A stretch of DNA of 64,000 nt from Potentilla sterilis. Its lineage: Eukaryota > Streptophyta > Magnoliopsida > Rosales > Rosaceae. Shown piece after piece: positions 46,290-56,168 of this stretch (position 1 is the stretch's first letter; each line of letters opens with the position of its first letter). The DNA is taken from positions 25,891,853 through 25,955,852 of the forward strand of contig OY821754.1 of the NCBI GenBank assembly GCA_963682095.1, given 5' to 3'. A program made the translations under genes and the position numbers. The notes under the pieces were generated by a model. It made no database searches and was not told the DNA's origin. It worked only from the letters and a program-made list of their open reading frames with translations.

Positions 46290-48789
46290 CTGGACAATTG
46301 CCAATTACATATCAAATATACACTCACTTAACATAAATAGTTACATATGCGTCAAAGTACAGTTACATATAATACTTGATTTAAAGTAGATTTCAATACT
46401 TTATACTTGATTAAAAAGTTAATTAAAATACCAAACCAGAAATTTGTCTAAATACAACTCTAAATAAAAATAGAAAAAGAACACATAATCTAAACAATCT
46501 ATTCAATTTGTTTCCGTTTTCTCCTTTGGTACGTCTTAGATCAGAAATTACCCTTTTTCTTAGGTTCCTCATCCTTTTGCGCTTCAATTTCTTCGGCTTG
46601 TTGTGAGTTTTGAGAGCTGGACAGTGCATCAATAATTTTGTGTAAGTTTTTTATTTCTTCATTCTTCTTTTCAATTTCTCTCAACATATCTTCCTTTGTT
46701 CTGCTCATCTCTTCTTTGTCCTCTTTCAGCTTCCTGATCTCTTCCTTTTGCTTCATCATCTGTTCTTGAACTTCTTTGTTGCACATCCCCAATGTAATCT
46801 CATTCAGACTCCTATTTTCCAACCACAACTTCTCATTTTGCGCAACCAACTCTTCAATCTTTGTCTTATTTTCTATCCAGTCTTTCTCCAAGTTTTGGTT
46901 GGCGAGAAGTATTTCTTGAATAATCTTATCCTTTTTTCGCAGCTCTGCATCCTTAACGGTCAAATCCTCATTCAACTTTGATCCGGGATTTGGCTCTTCA
47001 TTTTCATCATCGCTGTCTTTAGGATCTGGTTTGGCATTGGTAAACAATCTCTGAAATAAATTGCAGCAAGCAGTTAGTTTGCAGGAATTGTAGTTATCAG
47101 GGTAGTTACAATGCTAGTTACATTTATAGTTACTTAATACCCAATATAGTTACATGCACGGTTTACCACACTAGTTACAATGTTAGTTACATTTATAGGT
47201 ATTTGATACATAGGATAGTTACATACACAGTTACATTGCTAGTTACAATGCTAGTTACATACACAGTTACATTTATAGTTTCTTCATACACAGGATAGTT
47301 ACATACACAGTTACATTGTTAGTTACATTTATATTTTCTTAATACCCATGATAGTTACGTGCACTAGTTACAATCCTAGGTACATTTATATTTACTTGAT
47401 AGAGAGTAAAAGAACACTTACTGTGTATGCTTTGAGATCATAGTTCATTAACTTTTTTGCCAATGCTCTAAGGTCCCATTTCCTCATCAAGTGTGTTTCC
47501 TGTTCTCTTCCCTCAATTGGCGCCACAACTTTTGTCTTCTCGCATAGCCAATACTAGAAAGTAAATTAAAAACATTTGTTAGTAGTCAATATGTGGCAGT
47601 TACATTTATAGTTACAAACATAAAGAAGTTTATAGAATTGAAAAAAATTACCAGAATCAGGAAGACACATCCTCCAGAGTTGATGCTTTTTGTTATCACA
47701 CGCTTGTTTTTCTGTCGTAAGATGGTCTTTCTTAAAAAAGCTCCAACTTCAACAGCCCATGCGAAGTTTCCATAGTCACCCCAAATAGCTCTCACGAATT
47801 TCCATGAAAGAAATCCAGAAACATTAGGGAAAAGAAATTCAATGCATATCTCCAAAACCACAAGTCTGGCCAGATTCTTAATCTTTCTCTTTCTATCTTC
47901 TTCACTTTCCGGCTGCTGATCATGTAGTTTCTGAATAGCTCTTTGAACCATGTCTCTTTGAACTCTATCTTCTTTTTTCTTCCTCTCACCAAATAACTGA
48001 ACCAACATATCTTCAACTTCTTGGTCCAATTCAGCAGTTTCTACCCGATCTCCATTCTTTGGCAATCCAAGAATTTCAGATGTAATGGTGTCGGTAATTC
48101 TGTACTTCTTTCCTCCAAACAGAAACACCTCTTCTTTGGGGTCAAATGCTTCCAAAATCAGCCACACTTGCCTGTCGACTTTACCAACCACCTTGCTGCT
48201 TACTTTTTGTTCATGAAAGGCTTCAAACAACTTATAAAAAGGCCCTTTCCTTAATTCTTCAACCACCTTTTCATTTATTCCGTTTTTGAAAGCTGCAAAG
48301 TTTGGTAGACGACAGCGGTACTGTATGCTTTCTATTTTCCCCACTTTTTTGTCTTCCATTTCATCTTCTTGCTCATCCTCAGTACTCTCTTCTTTTGTTT
48401 CTTCCTCAGATCCTTTCTTGTTCATCATCTTCTTCTTTTTCTGTTGATTTTCAGCATCTTCTCCATCACTACCATATTCTGCAACTTTTCTTTTTCTTGT
48501 ATCAGCAACTGATTTTTTCTTTAATTGCAATATCCTTGGTGATTTTCTGGTTCTGGAATCATTCTTCTTTTTGGTTCTATTTTCGTAGTCCGTGTCGTCA
48601 TCGGATTCAATGTTTTTACCTTTTGTTTCTGTCATTGCGTTCCTGAATAGTACAAAAAGCAAATAATAGTTACAACGATAGGTACACTAAGAATTATATG
48701 TCCAGCAAAAGAGAATAATCAAAAAGCACAACAGTTGTTAATCACAAACAAACTTAACAACAAGATCAAATAGAGATTACATCAGTAGT

Positions 48790-49569
48790 TACAAAAACAG
48801 CTATTTGACATGTAGTTACACCAGTAGTTACACCAGTAGTTACACTAGTAGTTACAAAAACAGTTTCTTGACATGTAGTTACACTAGTAGTTACACCAGT
48901 AGTTACAGCAGTAGTTACACTAGTAGTTACAAAAACAGTTATTTGACATGTAGTTACACCAGTAGTTACACCAGTAATTACAAAAACAGTTTCTTGACAT
49001 GTAGTTACACTAGTAGTTACACCAGTAGTTACAGTAGTAGTTACAAAAACAGTTTCTTGACATGTAGCTACACTAGTAGTTACACCAGTAGTTACACTAG
49101 TAGTTACAAAAACAGTTACTTTATATGTAGTTACACTAGTAGTTACACCAGTAGTTACACTAGTAGTTACAAAAACAGTTTCTTGACATGTAGCTACACT
49201 AGTAGTTACACCAGTAGTTACACTAGTAGTTACAAAAACAGTTACTTTATATGTAGTTACACTAGTAGTTACACCAGTAGTTACACTAGTAGTTACAAAA
49301 ACAGTTTCTTGACATGTAGCTACACTAGTAGTTACACCAGTAGTTACACTAGTAGTTACAAAAACAGTTACTTTATATGTAGTTACACTAGTAGTTACAC
49401 CAGTAGTTACACTAGTAGTTACAAAAACTGTTATTTGACATGTAGTTACAGTAGTAGTTACACCAGTAGTTATACTAGTAGTTACAAAAACAGTTATTTG
49501 ACATGTAGTTACACTAGTAGTTACACCAGTAGTTACACTAGTAGTTACAAAAACAGTTACTTGACATGT
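48790..49569 (+). repeat. Satellite array of the GTTAC motif with higher-order units
   Basis: A 12-bp monomer (TAGTAGTTACAC or CAGTAGTTACAC) is grouped into units of about 63-75 bp, each closing with TTACAAAAACAGTT and a CTTGACATG or CTTTATATG linker. About a dozen units are present. It lies in the intron between the putative 5' leader and coding exon 1 of the ULP-like gene. An open frame of 271 codons across it is only a by-product of a unit length divisible by three. Confidence 0.9.
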
Positions 49570-50216
49570 AAAACAAACTCGGTCCTTTTGAAAATGCAGC
49601 AGAAATGTCTCTTTCAGTAATGTATACTAATCAGGAAAACAGAACAGAATGCAGTTTAGGGGTCCACCTTCCTAATATGACCGGGAAACAAATCAAACAA
49701 TTCGATCGCAACAATCGCAGAACACTGATCCACAGATGGCATGAATACATATGAAGCAAACCACAGGATAATATTTTTGAAAGAGGGGAATCTCCAATAC
49801 GACTACTTGACCTTAGCAAAGTAACACACATACGACTACATGACCTTAGCAAAGTAACACACAGTTTCTCAACAAAAATGATACAACTTCACACTGAATC
49901 AAAAACTATCATATATAATATGACATTTTAGTTCCACAACTGCATAAATTCGTAAACAAACCTTCCACATTGTATGAGCCATGCCAAAATCTGAATGTTT
50001 CATAAACAAATTGAAGTGGAAATTCAATTTGAAAACAAACGAAATTCATATGCACCAAATCTCACCAAATCAGATACAAAACAAACCGAAATTCACATTC
50101 AAAATTAAATTCGAACCTAATGTAACCGAAATTCACCAAATCAAAACCTAAAGTGAATCCCTAAATTGAATTCAAACCTTAGAAATCCCTAAAGAATGAA
50201 ATCAAACTCACTTGCT

Positions 50217-50450
50217 GGACTTGAGGACGTCGGTGTTGGATTCGGGCTTGGTTTTGACGCGGCCGAGAAGGATGATGAGATTGGCGTCGTTGGATTCCGG
50301 CTTGGCTTGGACACGGTCTGCGAAGGACAGTGAGTTTGTCCCGTCGCAGTATTAGAGATCGGAGATTGGAGACCTTGCCGTCGGGTTTGGCGACGATGAT
50401 GCTACACCTCGAAGACGACGCCGGCGCTGGGGAACGATAATTATGGAATG
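50217..50450 (-). other. Putative 5' leader exon of the ULP-like gene
   Basis: On the minus strand a GC-richer block ends in AGCAA/GTGAGTTTG, a good donor, and could pair with the acceptor CTATTCAG just before the ATG at 48635. There is no long frame. Inferred only from splice signals. Confidence 0.35.
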
Positions 50451-50559
50451 GCAGTTACTGAAATCAAAACTGAGTTCATTAATTAAAAGAGACGTTGTAT
50501 GAAATTTGGATTCGGAACAATATATCGTGCAGTTATACACAGTGGCACAAGTTGTAAAT

Positions 50560-50681
50560 AATTACAACTTTGTGGGCAACGGTTTAAGAAGTTTAGTTAA
50601 CTGACCTAATTATCATTATGAAACAGTTATTGACCTTTTTATCATTAGTTATATTAAATTTGACTTTTTTATCATCAGCCC
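50560..50681. repeat. MULE right terminal inverted repeat (degenerate)
   Basis: In reverse complement it has TGATGATAAAAAAGTCA and CTAATGATAAAAAGGTCA, which match words in the left end. Confidence 0.55.
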
Positions 50682-51002
50682 TTTTTTTTTGTATCTGAAA
50701 AATACACTCCCCATTTTACAAAACACACTCCCTTTCTAACTTTTTCCAATGAGAAAAGACCAAACTGCCCTTTTTTTTATTCCTTTTAAATTAACAATAT
50801 TCTGTTTTTACTTATTTTCCTTTTTGACGGAGCGTGGTGGGCCCATAATTTTGTTTACTCAGCATATTACATATATGTAATTTATCCTATGTACTCGAAG
50901 GTAAACAGTTAATTTTAATTCATTAAAGTATTTCTTCACAACGTTTAATTTATTTCGAAAATATTAGAATCACTGAAAAAGAATTAAAAGACAAAAAAGA
51001 GA
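50682..51002. other. AT-rich DNA between the MULE and the pararetroviral copy
   Basis: No gene seen. The left boundary of the viral copy must lie here or close to 51003. Confidence 0.5.
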
Positions 51003-51173
51003 ATGAAAAAATTAAAAAAATTTAGAGAAAGGTTATCCAGACAAAGACAAGGGTATTGGGAGATAATTTTTAGATTTACACAAGTCATCCATATTTTAGA
51101 AAGACAGATTGTAGATCTTGAACAACTTTTAGAACAAGAACAAGAACCTCTTGAAATTTTGAGCCACGGTTAG
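51003..51173 (+). CDS. Small coiled-coil ORF upstream of the primer-binding site (pararetroviral)
   Basis: ATG at 51003 to TAG at 51171-51173, 56 residues. It is basic at the N-terminus with a leucine-rich heptad-like C-terminal half containing a run of Glu-Gln. I do not recognise a family. It could be a leader ORF of the kind that caulimovirid pregenomic RNAs carry. It could also be the remains of a longer reading frame. Confidence 0.5.
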   Translation: MKKLKKFRERLSRQRQGYWEIIFRFTQVIHILERQIVDLEQLLEQEQEPLEILSHG

Positions 51174-51199
51174 AAACCGTTGGTTAGATCCGCCTCAGT

Positions 51200-51210
51200 T
51201 GGTATCAGAG
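51200..51210 (+). other. Met-tRNA primer-binding site of the pararetroviral copy
   Basis: TGGTATCAGAG matches the complement of the initiator Met-tRNA 3' end, as in all caulimovirids. Confidence 0.85.
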
Positions 51211-51245
51211 TCTGTTTTGCTCAAAAACAGGTAAAGAAAAAGCTT

Positions 51246-51776
51246 ATGCCACAAAGTCGGCTTCTCTTAACCAGTAAAAGAGAATCAAAACTCAAAAATT
51301 TCCAAAATTTTTGCATAGAAAAAGAAAAAGAAAAGTGGAACTTGTGTTTTCACACAAGACATATTCAAGAAAACCAGTACTCCATTGAATACGCTTGTAG
51401 AGTCTTAAACACTCTATACGACGAGCATATTCATCTCCAGAAAGAAATTGGAGTAGAAGAACTTGATCCAGCTACACCAAGCATAATTGAATTTCTAGAT
51501 CACATATCTAAGGAAAAAACTACAGAAAAAGTAAAAGAACAACTCGAGAGATTTAATCTTAGGATTAATCAACTCGAAGAAATTCAAACAAAGATATCAA
51601 GGCTTGACAATAAGCTTGATTATCTTAAAGAAAAACAATATCTTTTAAATATTGAAAAGAAATTAGTAAGAACTGAAAACCTTGCGAACCATATTCATCA
51701 GCAAGCAGCTGATTTAAAAAGTACGCAAGAAAACTTAAAGAAACTTCTGGAAACTCTCATATCCAGAATAGGATGA
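51246..51776 (+). CDS. Pararetroviral ORF of unknown function, coiled coil
   Basis: From the first ATG after the primer-binding site, 176 residues. The C-terminal half is predicted coiled coil with heptads around residues 85-170. The stop overlaps the next start as ATGA, suggesting coupled translation. Small coiled-coil proteins before the movement protein or polyprotein are usual in several caulimovirid genera, where some are virion-associated. The exact role here is unknown. The frame is open. Confidence 0.65.
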   Translation: MPQSRLLLTSKRESKLKNFQNFCIEKEKEKWNLCFHTRHIQENQYSIEYACRVLNTLYDEHIHLQKEIGVEELDPATPSIIEFLDHISKEKTTEKVKEQLERFNLRINQLEEIQTKISRLDNKLDYLKEKQYLLNIEKKLVRTENLANHIHQQAADLKSTQENLKKLLETLISRIG

Positions 51777-53176
51777 AGCAAAAAGTCGAGCTAAGAGTAA
51801 AACAAGAAGACTCGAAGGCTATAAGTATTTATCTTCCAACAGAAAAACTTGCTGAAAACGTAGAAGCAATAATCCATCAGCAAAATTACAGCAACACCTA
51901 TCTTCAAGAAATAGGTAAAGAAATTGAAGAACAATTTCAAGAAATAGCCACAAAAATCTCTAGCTTGCAGAAAAGTATAGAGAAAATGAAAGAAAATACA
52001 ATCGTTGAAAACTTCAATGAAGAAACACTAGCACAAACTTTAGCTAGTAAAATTATTATACCTCGACCACAGGTTGAAAGTGGGTTCAAATTCAGTGAAC
52101 CTAAACTGTTAAAATGGAAAGCATCCAAAAGAGATACAAAAATGCTAAGTAGAGTATTTAGCAAAAGACATACTGTACCAGCAGTACAGCTTATAAATGC
52201 TCAAGAATTTGAGTACAACGAAATTGAATCTAGTGTAAAAGAAGCCTCAGCACCGAAATTTAGATTCAATGAGATTTATAAGAAAGGATCCTTTATTATG
52301 GATTCTCATAGATTCAAGATACTAGAACTAACCATACCAGCAACTGGTGGTGAAACAGACATCAGGCTAATCACTTCTAGAGAAGTGAGTGAAGCATTCC
52401 AAAGAAAATATTCTTACATGCACATTGGTGCAGTCCAAATTTCTATAAAACTCTTAGCAAGAGATGGTATAGACTGTTCGGTCTTGTGCATTCTGCAAGA
52501 CGACAGAATAACAGATTTCAAGAAAAGCCTGTTAGGAACAGTAGAAGCCTCACTATGCAACCAGGTTGCATATTTTAATGTCTTCCCAAACTTCACCACT
52601 CATCTGAAAGACGCAGCACACTGCCTAAGACTGAGAATCAAAACAGATGGGATTGCCATGAAACAAGGCATGATGGAACTTGTCGTTGACTACAGAATCT
52701 ATTATAAACTAATGAGCTCCAATGTAACACCAAACACTAGATTTGTCAACAGCCCTGGTATTATCACATCTGTCCTTACTAATCCTAGAAATAAGACCCA
52801 GCAAAAGCACATCACAAAATGGGATGAAGTATCATTCCCTAGAGAATGGAACTTAGCACCTCCTGAGAGGCAGATACAAAGCTCTAATGCTTCTATCTAT
52901 GAAGACACTGGAGGAAAAATAAGTCTCCAGTTTCATAGGCATTCTTTTGCTAACTATGAGCAAGCAAGCACTTCAGGAGCAATCCCTGAAGAATCTTTTG
53001 AGGAAGAAGAAGATTCGAAAAGACCTATAAGAATGCTTAAGGTAGAAGGCTTGAAGGAGCTCTATAAGCAAGCAGAGACATGTGAAACCATAGAAAGGTT
53101 AGAAGAAATAGTTAAGAAAATTTCTTTAGTCCAAACTAAAAGAAAAATTCTGCCCTTACCAAGCGGCAGAAGGTGA
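51773..53176 (+). CDS. Pararetroviral movement protein (30K superfamily)
   Basis: A frame of 467 residues without breaks. The central part (about residues 160-340) has the pattern of the caulimovirid 30K-type movement protein domain, with a conserved Asp-containing strand and the hydrophobic blocks around it. The N-terminal 130 residues are coiled-coil-like and the C-terminus is acidic. Such proteins form tubules through plasmodesmata. The ORF overlaps the previous one by 4 nt and ends 10 nt before the next start. Confidence 0.8.
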   Translation: MKQKVELRVKQEDSKAISIYLPTEKLAENVEAIIHQQNYSNTYLQEIGKEIEEQFQEIATKISSLQKSIEKMKENTIVENFNEETLAQTLASKIIIPRPQVESGFKFSEPKLLKWKASKRDTKMLSRVFSKRHTVPAVQLINAQEFEYNEIESSVKEASAPKFRFNEIYKKGSFIMDSHRFKILELTIPATGGETDIRLITSREVSEAFQRKYSYMHIGAVQISIKLLARDGIDCSVLCILQDDRITDFKKSLLGTVEASLCNQVAYFNVFPNFTTHLKDAAHCLRLRIKTDGIAMKQGMMELVVDYRIYYKLMSSNVTPNTRFVNSPGIITSVLTNPRNKTQQKHITKWDEVSFPREWNLAPPERQIQSSNASIYEDTGGKISLQFHRHSFANYEQASTSGAIPEESFEEEEDSKRPIRMLKVEGLKELYKQAETCETIERLEEIVKKISLVQTKRKILPLPSGRR

Positions 53177-53186
53177 AGCAAGCACC

Positions 53187-56168
53187 ATGGATGCTGAAAC
53201 AAGTACCATGGAGGCAGAAGCAAGTGCTAGCCAGCCACCATTGGCAGGAAATACTATCATCAACAATATTACAAATAACCCTACTAAAATCATTAGGGAA
53301 GAGAAAATCAAACTTCCTAAAGGACAACCTCCTACAGGAAAGATAGGAGAACGAAGTTCTCAAAAGTACATCCCTACTGAACCTCACTGGGGACAAGCAA
53401 TCTCTGAAAGAGGAGTTTACCTAGACCTCGATAAAGTCGGAGACAAAAGAAAAACTATAGATAACTGGGTAGCCAGTTTAAAGCTAACCCAAGCCCTGGA
53501 TCTATCCAAATTCCACTATAAAGAAGCACATGCTTACTATGAAGCAACCTTAACAGGAATAGTCCAGAAATGGTACAATTCCTTTAAGAGAAGTAGTAGT
53601 TGGGCAGATTGGGAAGCAAAACTAGCCAAGACAAATGACCCAATGGATTTCGCTATCCCTATATATGCACAATTTTGTGGAGATATAACGGGACATAGTG
53701 AGCAAACCAAAGAAAGAGCTAAAGCAAACATACAAACATTAAGCATCTGCAATATGAGGTATTTTGAAGAATACACAAATGAGTTCCAAAACTACTATTG
53801 CACGATAGGAGATTTGGAAAGCATAGATCTTACTAGAACCTATTACAGAAAATTGCCAGAACCCTGGAACAATGCTGTAGCACAGTCGCTTGAAGAAAAT
53901 CCTTTAGAATATTTTTCTATAGGAGGAATAGCATAAAGAGTTAGAGACATGTTAAGAAAACAGTGCACAGAAAATCAAAAGTCAAAAACTGCTAAGAAAC
54001 AACTCAGAGGAGTTGAGAACATGTGCCCTAAAATCCTAGATACACCAACACAATGGGGATGTCATCTCTACAATGAAAGAAGAAATAGGAGCAGGTTTAG
54101 AAACAAGAAGTACAACAAATTTACTTCTAAAAAGAAGTATAAGTTCAGAAAAAGCTCTGAACAAGATAAAGAAAAAAGATCTCCTAGAAAGAGATTTTTT
54201 TAAAAAAGAAATCCAAACCCAAAGAAAAATATTTCTAGAGACACAAAGCCATGTAGATGCTGGCTTTGCAAGGCTGAAGGTCATTATGCAAACGAGTGCC
54301 CTAAAAGGGATAAAAGATCCTCTAAAGCCCTTCTAGCAGAATACGATGAAGCCATAGAATACGCAAACGTAAAGGGATTTGAAGTGGCCTATTCTGATGA
54401 AGAGAATGAATCTGTATATTCTCTCGAAGATACATCAGAAAATGATACAGAAAGCACCTCAAATAGCTCTGAAGGAGAAAGTGAATATAACTGTCGACCT
54501 ATATTCATGTTAATCTAAAATTGGAATCAGAAAACTACTGATAGCATCAGTCAGTTTACCCCAAAGCCTGGAGCTTTCACTTGTGATTATTGCAAGTGTG
54601 AAGATAATAATATAGTACCTATGTACTGTAAAGAAACAAAAGAAACTTATCATAAAGAATGTTTCATAGCAGAAGTAAGGAGAAAAACAAAAGACCCTGA
54701 TGCACATACATTGGTAAATCAAGAATATGATATATTTCTTGATCAGCTCCAAAACCAAGATCTTGAGAAAAACCTCGAGAAAATGAAGTTAGAAACTTCA
54801 AAAATTATAAAAGAAAAACCAAGTCCCTCAATAGTGATACAAGAAAGTAGTCAAACGAAGGTAGAACCTGAACCTCTACAAGAAGAGGAAAGAAATATAA
54901 ACCCTTTCACAGAATTCATTAGAAAAGAAGATACAATCCAACCAGTAAAACAAGTTCAGACAAGTATCTATAGCAATTATATTACTGTAGGTCTGAAATT
55001 TCCCAAATATAAGAAATATCATCTACATGCTTTTGTAGACAGCGGTTCAGGATATAGCCTAGCAAAGAAATATGCTATTCCTGAAGAATACTGGGAAAAG
55101 TCTGATAAAGTAGCTACTGGAATTGGAATGGGAGATAACGAATTCACAATGAGCTACGTAGCCAGAAATATTAAAATATCGCTCGGTGGAGGAACTTTTA
55201 CGGTCCAAAGAATTTGGCAAAGTGAAGCCCAAGGGGCCAATATGCTAATAGGAAATGATTTCCTACTTCAGCAAAGAATAGTGCAGACCCCCGAAATGAT
55301 AGGGTTTCAAAAGAATAACAAGTTATATTGGGAATCCAGATTACTTGATGCAGTTAGCATTGCAAGTAAAGGATTCACAGAATAATATCAGAAGTCACGA
55401 GCCAAGCGTGGTGATCAACAACCACCTTTTGAACCAGTTATGCAACCGGTATTAGCACTTCAAGAACATCAAGAAATTGTGCAAAACGAAGCAACAACTT
55501 CGGAAGAATCAGAATCAGAGGAAGAACCTCAAGATTCAGACAACTCAGATGGTGAAGAAGAATTCATCCGAGAACACAATCTAAAAGTATACATAAATAA
55601 AATAGAGCAAAAGAAAATCCCAAAACTAGTCGAGATAGAAAATCTGCTGAAACCTATAATCAGTGAAGATCCTCAATTATACTGGGAAAGAGACCCGGTA
55701 TATTGTCAGCTAAAAATGCATGATGCCAATGCAATATGCCATGTCAAAGCCATACCCCATTATAGAGATGAAGATCAGAAAGAAATGGAAAGCCAAATTC
55801 AAGAATTGCTTGAAAAGAAATTAATTAGACCCTCAGATAGTCCTCATCATGCTCCAGCATTCTTGGTTAGAAACCATGCGGAACAATTAAGAGGAAAAAC
55901 AAAAATGGTCATAGACTATAGAGATGTCAACAAGAAAACCGTCAAAGATGGTTATCAGATTGCTCAAGTAAGAGTCTTGATAAATAGATTAAAAGGAGCA
56001 AAGATATTCTCAAAGTTCGATGCAAAATCAGGCTTTTGGCAAGTGAGAATGCATCAGGATTCCATAGCCTTAACGGCCTTTGGAACTCCTCAAGGACATT
56101 ACGAATGGCTTGTAATGTCGTTCGGCCTTAAGCAAAGCTCCGTCTATCTTCCAAAGAAAGATGGATAA
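53187..56168 (+). pseudogene. Pararetroviral capsid, zinc knuckle, protease and RT N-terminal part, with stops
   Basis: One reading frame carries, in order, a capsid-like domain (about 53400-53930), a basic region, a CCHC knuckle (54252-54293), a second Cys/His cluster (about 54583-54665), an aspartic protease with DSG near 55042 and the first part of the RT. It is broken by TAA codons at 53934, 54201, 54516 and 55383. Near 56130 a one-base shift moves the RT into another frame. In relatives this is one polyprotein. The copy cannot make it. Confidence 0.85.

Larger units (their letters stand above)
42697..48635 (-). pseudogene. ULP1-like C48 cysteine peptidase gene of the MULE (KAONASHI-like), one in-frame stop
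   Basis: Thirteen coding exons on the minus strand join in frame to 1,212 codons: 48635-47652, 47553-47422, 47050-46552, 46289-46221, 46097-46029, 45893-45825, 45663-45562, 45359-45282, 45090-44298, 44208-44019, 43658-43431, 43333-43086 and 42871-42697. Exon 1 is a basic region and a DUF1985-like domain (RLPNFAAFKNGINEKVVEEL, SEILGLPKNG). Exon 3 is coiled coil. Exons 11-13 hold the C48 peptidase with catalytic His (QFHHTLLMF), Asp (FFHLDSLQP) and Cys (LDCGAFVMYYM). A TAG at 44852-44854 (codon 747) lies where sister repeats have Trp, before the peptidase. Related proteins cleave SUMO-type conjugates; a role in transposition is unknown. Confidence 0.8.
37740..49570 (+). repeat. Dispersed GTTAC-type motif (TAGTTACA) saturating MULE non-coding DNA
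   Basis: Introns, leaders, the space between the two genes and the ULP-like introns carry AGTTACA, TAGTTACAT or CAGTTACA at intervals of 10-25 bases. The motif is on the plus strand throughout, regardless of which gene is transcribed. It is rare or absent within the exons and in DNA outside the element. Confidence 0.85.
37015..50681. mobile_element. Large Mutator-like element (MULE) with mudrA and a ULP1-like gene
   Basis: Degenerate inverted ends (left CGGCAAATGACAAAAAAA..., right in reverse complement GGGCTGATGATAAAAAAG...) can be aligned over more than 70 bp with repeated ATGATAA-GTCA words. Both ends abut T-runs of 8-9, which could be the 8-9 bp target duplication. Inside are a complete mudrA-type transposase on the plus strand and a C48 peptidase gene on the minus strand. 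Arabidopsis MULEs with ULP-like genes are known as the KAONASHI group. The exact ends are approximate. Confidence 0.75.

Noticed and set aside
48790..49569. A CRISPR-like array
   Set aside because: The repeat units are contiguous variants of one short motif without unique spacers, and the DNA is from a plant nucleus.
48805..49620. A 271-codon plus-strand frame made of SYTSSYTSSYKNS repeats
   Set aside because: It lies wholly in the GTTAC satellite array. Unit length divisible by three keeps the frame open; no start context or homology.
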